From assembly GCA_005406025.1 (NCBI GenBank), contig BGZK01000090.1:186001-250000 (forward strand): a stretch of DNA of 64,000 nucleotides, in the 5' to 3' direction. This document shows, piece after piece, positions 56,801 to 64,000 of the stretch. Origin of the DNA: Eumeta japonica. Lineage: Eukaryota; Arthropoda; Insecta; Lepidoptera; Psychidae. Both the position numbers and the translations under genes were made by a program. How positions within the stretch are numbered: position 1 is the first letter of the stretch; the number at the start of each line of letters is the position of its first letter. The notes beneath the pieces were generated by a model, which was not told where the DNA came from, did not search any database, and saw only the letters and a program-made list of their open reading frames with translations.

Positions 56801-57614
56801 TGGAAAATGCATATTTTTTGTGTAAATACGTTAATCTGTGCTTGATTGCGATGGATTTATTAAAAATAAAAACATAATTTTCTTGCCATTTTCATTTGAG
56901 TTTAAAACTAGTATTTATGACTATTAAGAATAGTAGTCTGGAATTTTCATATAATTTATATAAAGTTCATATAATTTCAATAAATATTATGGTATAAAAT
57001 TTAGTCATATTTTAGAAGAGCAAAATGTTTTATTGAATTTAACCCAGTTTATCACATCAATTACAATTTGATTTTTCAAAGAAGGTTATGCCAGGTGTTA
57101 ATTAGCTCATTGCCAAAGCACACACTCTGAAGATATTTTTATTTGACATTCAGAAGATTAGTCTTTGGAGCCCTTCGCAGTAGTTGTGTGCGGGTTGGAA
57201 TTTCCTAACCACTGTTGTCACCCTGACGTGACACCACCCGGGTCTAACGGCTTAGGTTACTCGCTGAAGCATGAAGCATAAAGCAGCGAGTACTTTGAAC
57301 TGACTTAAGTTAAAAGCTCATTGGTCAATGTGTCCCTGATTAGCATCGAATTCGGTAAGTTGTCGTTCGTAAGTGCCGCTTTCACCATTGAGCCGCTACC
57401 GTTATTACAACAACCGTAATGTAAGTCATGTGATCTTACGGTTTTTCTAATTTTATATTATTTATATGGTTAATTAAATAAATAAAATTAATTTAAACGG
57501 TAATGGTTGGGCCATGCGAAATATTTTGCAATAAATAGATTTTAATAAAGTTGGTTTTTAATGAATTTTAAGCAACCCATTTAAATTCATTGACTTTATA
57601 TTGAAGAACATAAA

Positions 57615-57641
57615 ATTGGATTACTCAAGGAGTAATCCAAT
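57615..57641. repeat. 12-bp hairpin just upstream of the third mariner remnant
   Basis: Arms attggattactc (57615-57626) and gagtaatccaat (57630-57641), with a 3-nt loop. It lies about 65 bp upstream of the transposase-like start and might mark an element end, but no partner was found at the other side. Confidence 0.7.
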
Positions 57642-57705
57642 GGACATTTCAAATTTCCCTCCAAATTTTTTTACGAGAAATCAAAATAATCTTTTTCATT
57701 GAAAA

Positions 57706-58660
57706 ATGGATATACGACGAGAATTTCGTGCTATGATTTCGTATGATTTCAAATGTCGATTAAGATGGGCCCGATCATTTGAAAGACTTCGAAACCGCGT
57801 CGAAATACAAAAGCCTTTATCGCTGGTTCAACGAATTCATCCGATTTCCACTGACTGCGGCAGACGAAGAAGGAACCGGGCGTTCTTTGACGGCTGTTAC
57901 AGCAGTAAACTTTGCTAGCAGTGAAAACTTTAATTCAAGAGAATAAGCGATACACCGCAGATTGGATCCGGAAGTGCGCATGAAATAGTGCAGGGGTGTC
58001 TTCACCTAAAGAGGATAGTTTCATGCTGGGTACCTCACAGAAGCAAGACTCAGAAGCAAGACCGGGTAGCATGATAGAAAAATCTGAAGACTGCTTGTCT
58101 TGGTGCGTTTACGCTATGGTTACGGCCGATGAATCTTTGATTTCTTTGAAGCGTTATAAAAATGAGTAGACGCCTACCGAAGTGCAACGAACGATGAGTG
58201 CGTTAAACGAGATAAAAATATTTATAGCTAGTTTTTTTTTCCTTCGACGGGTCTACAAAATCAATGGAACACCAATGCTGAACGGTGTGCTACCTAAAGT
58301 TTGCCAATAGTTTTTACCGTTGTGAGCACCAAGAAACCGAATGCCAACCTTCCGCTTCTACTGATTCATCACGGCCACGTGTTCATTCACTCGTCGTTCA
58401 CAACATGGGATTTTCTGGACGGCACGCTCCTCAAACTTGAAGGCCACCTTCCTTATTGTCGCTATTTGGTACCGGGTGATTTTTGTTCCCCCAAAATGAA
58501 AATCAACTGTTGTCCACACAGTTTTCATCACGGGAAATAATATTGGCTCTACTAGGAAAAGCGTTGAAAAGGTGCTTAATGCGGACTGTAAAATATGTTT
58601 TAAAAACTGGTTTAGGCGTATGAAGCTCTGCATAGATCCGAAGGAGAGGTTTTTTTGAGA
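57706..58660 (+). mobile_element. Third, more diverged mariner-type transposase remnant
   Basis: On the + strand, MDIRREFRAMISYDFKCRL matches the N-terminus of the two mariners in this window; frame-shifted pieces follow: VYRWFNEF-like (about 57815), GTGRSLTAVTAV (about 57875), LLIHHGHVFIHSSFTTWDFL (about 58355-58420, the HHDNA site with Asp changed to Gly) and LPYCRYLVPGDFCSPKMK (the YSPDLAPCDFFLFPK region). Matching remnants of the C-terminal NWF..RM..CID..G motif lie near 58600-58650. Many stops. I could not identify the terminal repeats. Confidence 0.7.
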
Positions 58661-60989
58661 GTGAATAATAAAAAAATAACCATAATATATTTTTTTTAAG
58701 TATCGTAAAACTTTCCGAGTTCCTCTTGTACATATCTAACGATGAAAATAATCTCATAGAAACCTTATGATTACAAAAAGGCATTGGTTATAGGCGCCAC
58801 AAGTTGTTTTGGGTGAAATCAGGTCAGTTATTTTTCGTGATTATCTGATAGTCTTTCATGACTTCGAAGGCTGTATATTTCATTGCTGCATTCAGACGGC
58901 GGCTATGAAAGACCAGTGTTTAGTCCATTGTCAGCTGTACCAGGCGCCGGCCGCGTACGGCGCGTTTTGTACCGAACTAATACAAAAGCTTTTAACAAAT
59001 CGTTAACCGTATTCGGGTTAAATTCGTAAAGCGAAAAGCGTTATTACAATGTGAAGCTTTTAGTTTCCTTTCAACGAACAGCGTTTGACGTGTTCTTTAT
59101 ATATCTATCTGTATTGGAACCAGTGTCGGTTAAACTTTACAAAGTATATGCTACCGCTCATCTCCGAATATGACCTGGAAACAGGAAAGCCAGTCACTGA
59201 TAGCGCATCAGTTTTCAATATAGCGAACACGTTATCGGCTTGATAATTTGAAAACGCATACAAACAAAAATTCATGAAAATGTAATCATTTTTGGATAAC
59301 CGGCCGTAGCGACGAGTATCGCCACACTTGCTTGGAGTAGCATAACAATCGTAACGAATGTGTTCTGGTATTTCAAAGCGACGATATGCACAGACCCCTG
59401 TATAAAGTAATAATATACATTCTAATCTATTAAAACAAGCAGTGGTTACCTTCCCATTGGGGAAAGGGATGACAAATTAACTTCGTCTTAAAGTGTTAGA
59501 CTAAAGAATAAATGTTAACAGCTGTTAGTATGTTACTAGTAAGTAAATGTTACAAAATTAATATAATATAAGATTAATCAAATGTCACAAAATATTACGT
59601 ATTTCGGAACCCTATAAAATTATTCATTTAGCCCGTTTGGAAGGGGCTATGTATTACAAGCCGGGTCATCGTCTTACACAACCGGAACTAAAGGCCCAGT
59701 GTATTCTTCGAGATAAAGAGGAAAATGTAATTAAACCCAATTAAAAACCCAGTGCCCGATTTAATTGTTGATATCGGTCACGTGATTCGTTGTTTTAAAC
59801 ATAGACACACTTATAGTTTAAAGTTTACAATCCGCAAAGGCTTTTGACACCTACTTCTTCGTGGCGTGTCGTTCTACTCACATGTGTTTATTAACTTGGG
59901 TACCCACACAGACTCGCTAATGTCGCTTTTGACATACAGTATCATTAGCATCAGCAACAATTTAAACTATATAACTATATCATCAGAATAAACAATGTGG
60001 GGGTATGCAGTGTGATAACATGCCGAGGTATTAACAGACGTATTTCGTCTGTCTTCAGTTAAAATGAGCAGATGGCCAGAGATATCGCCATTTTTACGTA
60101 ATACCAGTCATACAAAAGTTCTACATTTATCGGCAGATCTATCCATTTCATGTATGTATTGTCTTTCTGCATTTCCAACTAAGCCTAACTTTAAAATAGC
60201 GTTTGCTTCGGAATACGAAAGAAATCGAGTGTTTCAAAGGAGAAACAGAAGAATTTTTGAACAGCCTCGAACAGCATGAAGCGTGGTGATGGTTTATGCA
60301 GATTTTAAAACGTCTATTCTTTTGTATTTAAAGTTTTGAGTTTTCCACGCGCATCCGCAAACGCAGGAAGAATATTTTCATCCATTAATTTGATGAAAAC
60401 TAAACAACGGAATAAATTTTCCATTGGGTAGATCATAGGTCTTCTCCACCCAAAATTATGCGTAGGAAAAAATAATGGAAGTTGCTACAATGTTAATTTT
60501 GATGAGGAAATGTTTACGAAAATATTTAAGTATTAAATAGTGACATATCTGAAGACAAAAGCGAATAATCAATGCATATAATTTGATAAATGATTGATGT
60601 CGTTCGTTTATCTCGGATATGCCATGCTTATGGTTTGTTTTCAGTCGGACAATGTACTAAGTAACTCGCAGAGGTATGCGAGTTACATATACCGTAATTC
60701 GAGTGCTAATGAGTTAGTTTGTCTTCTGGCGTTCACAAGTTAAGTGCGATCTGTTAAAAGTGTTAAAGAGGTTTCGTAATACATCTTTACATGTCAGTGT
60801 TGCTGAATGAATACCTTCTATTTATCAGAGTGTCCACTCTTCGTCCTGTTCCAACCTTCGACCCTCAATAGTGGTATATTGTAATAATTGATCGGAAGTC
60901 GAACCCAGACTTGCGCGGCGGATAAGCTTGGTCTTTCCGTATACGATAGGTACATCTTCATGCAATGAACTAGTGCCTAGAAGTCGTAC
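58661..60989. other. No supported gene
   Basis: AT-rich. Open frames at 58809-59006 and 60064-60279 carry no recognisable domain. If the CUB gene is real, this is part of its first intron; I saw no second CUB half on the minus strand here. Confidence 0.4.
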
Positions 60990-61212
60990 CGTCTATCGGC
61001 GGCACGTCTGCTTCAACGTGCCACATGCAAGTACCGTTTGCGCGATAGCCGGCGGGGCTTCGATTCCCATGGCCGGCGACCTGGAGCGGGCAGCTGGCGC
61101 GCACCTGTCCGCCGCACTCCTCGGCCGAGCGTGTCCGGAAGGGAACTAGCATAATGCATAAAAAAAAGAGCGCAGTCGGGCGTATTAAAACCGACCCGCA
61201 GAGACCCGACAT
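60990..61212 (-). CDS. First coding exon of a secreted/membrane CUB-domain protein (candidate)
   Basis: Reading leftwards from ATG at 61212: a signal peptide (MSGLCGSVLIRPTA, hydrophobic core LFFLCIMLVPF, then RTRSA), then EECGGQVRAS... and RSPAGYRANGTCMWHVEA. The CGG opening, SP..GY..N..C.W.(I/V)EA spacing and N-glycosylation sequon NGT are the first half of a CUB domain. The second CUB half must come from another exon; candidate donors on the minus strand are after 60990 (g|gtacga) or after 61006 (gac|gtgccg). The stretch is GC-rich like other exons here. The gene would run leftwards; I found no further exons of it in the window, so its first intron may be long or the locus may be broken. 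The specific gene is not recognised. Confidence 0.45.
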
Positions 61213-61319
61213 CGTATGCGTTTGCCGTCGATGTTTTAGTTTCCTCGAGTTTCGAAGCTGCTGTATAAACGCCGAGGCGTAAACTCTCACAATCTGTTTA
61301 TTTAAGAATTTATTTAAGA

Positions 61320-61336
61320 TATTTTATATATATACT
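61320..61336 (-). promoter_or_regulatory. TATA-like box upstream of the CUB exon
   Basis: On the minus strand the sequence reads gtatatatataaaat, about 110 nt upstream of the proposed ATG at 61212, with a GC-rich block (61350-61480) behind it. The arrangement suits a core promoter, but short AT runs are common here. Confidence 0.3.
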
Positions 61337-64000
61337 TGGACTTCGAGTTCTCCGCGCTGCTCCAGCGCCGGTCGCGGGCTGCGAATTACCGTCATCATCG
61401 ACGTTGTGATGATGTCTGGGACCGAAGGCTTAGCGGGTTCTTCGAGGCGCGGAGCGCGTGTCTCGTGTAGGGTTACGAAGTTACCCGTCACAACATACTG
61501 ACTCGGTGGGGGCCTTTTGTTTGATACTACGAAACTATTAATTAAGTTAACAATTTTAACGGCTTATAACGTCTAAAACGGGCCCACATAGGACGGGTGT
61601 TAAGGTTGTTATTATTTTATATTTTCATAATTTTGCATGATGCATAATCTAACATTTACTAACTACTTTACACAACCAACAACGACATCAAGTAATTTTC
61701 AATGGAATTCGTGTGAAATTTTGCTTTTTACTACTTCAAGTATATTTTATAAGTTGGCCGACTATTACCCGTTAGCTCGTAAAGCTTACTTAGTTATGAC
61801 AGTTTTCCGTTTAACTTCGTAATATATAATATTGTCGTGAATTTTTTTACATATCCAAGAATAACCATTTACCTGATGTGGGTGAGGGGACACTGACTCT
61901 AACAAAAATTAACACATTAAAGTTTAATATTTTGCAAACGCAGACCTAAATAGAAAAATGGTTTTCACAGTCCTACAATTTTTTTGAATTAGCTGTCCAA
62001 CGATTCTCAACTCAATGGGATAAACGAGAAAAAAGAAAATCAACCCCACTTTGCGCTTTGGGGAGGTACCCTAAATAAAAATTATTTTCTATTTTATTCT
62101 ATCAATTTATTGGCGATATACGTATTAATACGTATATCCATAGCAAATTATAACTTACTAGTAGTAAGATTCTCAAAACTAAACCGCAGACAAGCAGACA
62201 TACTGACAGTCATCTGTACGGAGGGACAGTCCTGGCTAAGCTGTACTCCTGGGCTGGAGTCCTGGGCTCCATGTCGACTACGAAACTCTGCACCTTTTTA
62301 CACTGCTAAGATGTACCCTTGTATACATCTGCAGGGGTTTACATATACGTACTCCAATCTTAAGGTTGTACTGAAAACCGGAATTTGAATAAAAATGCTT
62401 CTGAACCAATGACATAAACAAGTTTCGGTAAGTCATGATACAATACTATGTATATTTCTAAATTTATGTCGGTCAAAACAACCCCATTCGTATCTGTCAT
62501 AGATTCTGGTAGGAGCTCAGTCTAAGTCATTCGACTCGCCGCCGCACGTCAGCGACTAGGCGACTGTTCGATTCACACGATAATTTTCTGAGTACGACTG
62601 ATGCACCGTGAACCGGAGTGCATCCTTACCGCATAATAATGCGCCATCGGGCGAGCCGTCGTTGTCGTCTTGTGCAGTCGTTAACTCGTTACGACGCCGG
62701 TGAAGAAAACCGTGATACCGTTTTCAACACGTCTACGTTCATCGATCATCTTTAGAATAAGACATTTGTGATTCGAAATTGGGAAACAAAACATTCGTTA
62801 GGTGCCGTTGCTGCAATGACGTACATTCATACATCCGGGAAGGTGGTGAGGGGTTGGATTGGTGGGTGTACGCAGGTTACTCAGAATTGATGAATAAGCT
62901 GGAAAAAGCTATTTACACACTTGTCCTACGCGGAATCGAGCCTATGAGTTCTCACGTTCGTCGTATTATACGGCATTGCATATGATGATAGAAATAGGAC
63001 GCGTAGCCTCCATATGAATTATTGTACCCATTTACGTTCGCGCTTTTGAACGGAACGTTCGTTCGCGCATGCAACACGGCGAATGTGTTTTCATAAAACA
63101 TCAAGTGTGAAGTTATTTTTAAAGATATTCCTATATTGCGATGTGTTGATTTTAACAAGGAAACTCTTTCATTTTCAAGTATTAATTCTAAAATCTCTTT
63201 ATTTTAATAGGTTTTTTTAGAAGTTCAGAAAGCAGTTTTTCCTTAAGAAGAACGAGCAAAAAACTCGAAACTTAAATTGAATTGGAATAAAATAGCTATT
63301 AAAAATAAAAGTATAACAGAAAGAGATAACTTAATAAGACTTCGAGTTGATTACTGATTGACTTTTGTCCTCAAAATAATCTAAAATTTTATAATACCCT
63401 TTTTTATCAAATAATTGTTTAATAAAAATTTTAAACAAATATTTACAGGGATATTATTGAACAAACACACGCAGAACACCATAAATAAGTTCATGTAATC
63501 AATTGACATGTACATTTATTTTTTTTATTGCTTGTATTGAATTTATGTCGATAACTATTATTTTCCAACATTTCTAAATTACTTTTTAAATTGATTAAAT
63601 TTTCCACACATAAACTGTGATGCCATAGTTAAGACTTCAATTTCTTTAACTTCGTTTTTAGAGATATATGAGGTACCAATTTATAAATCGCCCGAACTGC
63701 CCGCTTTTACATCACGTAAATTTTATATACATCTGCGGCATGCCCTCAGAGCAAAATGTCATAAGATATAAGGCTGTGGAAACAGGCAAAATAAGCTGGT
63801 CTGGTAGTGTCTACATAAAAAGCGATTTTTAGAAGGATTTTTACCTTATAAGAAAAAGGATGAACTATGATCACTATTTCCTATGTTTATAAAATTGTAC
63901 CTATTTTTATATGAATTGTAACAAAAAACAACCATTGCAATTTTTCTAAGGAAATTGCTGTTTTTCACAAAATTCGTCCGTTTTAAAGAAGAATGGTATA
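61337..64000. other. Upstream flank of the CUB exon, no supported gene
   Basis: A GC-rich block at 61350-61480 may belong to the CUB gene promoter, and another moderately GC-rich block lies at 62520-62720. A short duplication (tcctgggct twice near 62245-62270) is visible. From 63000 to 64000 the sequence is AT-rich with nothing recognisable. Confidence 0.4.

Noticed and set aside
1..64000. CRISPR arrays, operons, phage or defence islands
   Set aside because: Intron-exon structure and eukaryotic transposons throughout; no direct-repeat arrays with regular spacers and no compact gene clusters.

Overview
The window is AT-rich, intron-dominated nuclear DNA from an insect, most likely a lepidopteran. 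The basis is the small GT-AG exons with elevated GC, the many decayed mariner and non-LTR elements, and a clear kibra orthologue. I see no operons, ribosome binding sites, CRISPR arrays or prokaryotic genes.

The main gene is kibra (WWC family, upstream regulator of Hippo signalling) on the + strand. Seventeen coding exons from 19167 to 37042 join in phase to 1083 codons plus a stop. They encode the coiled coils, a serine/proline-rich linker, the C2 domain, an acidic stretch, the basic aPKC-site region and the C-terminal tail. The N-terminal WW-domain exons are not visible and probably lie left of the window, so positions 1-19166 are provisionally a long 5' intron.

Inside that presumed intron, on the same strand, lies a compact GC-rich candidate 3' gene end (16739-17226, with a poly(A) signal at 17269). 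It encodes a tyrosine-rich tail with a perfect ITAM-like pair (YxxL-x8-YxxL) plus YENI and IYET motifs. I do not recognise the gene, and it is the most interesting item here.

From about 38.7 kb to 60.9 kb I see no host gene, only transposon debris. It includes two copies of one mariner family (33347-34643, inside a kibra intron, and 49867-50997), a third mariner relative (about 57706-58660), two or three non-LTR reverse-transcriptase remnants (about 42200-43590 +, 45255-45560 +, 55200-55510 -), a MITE with perfect 35-bp terminal inverted repeats (44164-44376), a diverged period-6 satellite (about 40112-40435) and several hairpins.

At 60990-61212 on the minus strand a short exon reads as a signal peptide followed by the first half of a CUB domain, with a TATA-like box upstream. 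It is probably the first coding exon of a secreted or membrane protein transcribed leftwards. GC-rich noncoding blocks scattered through 1-18 kb could be regulatory elements, but I cannot prove this.
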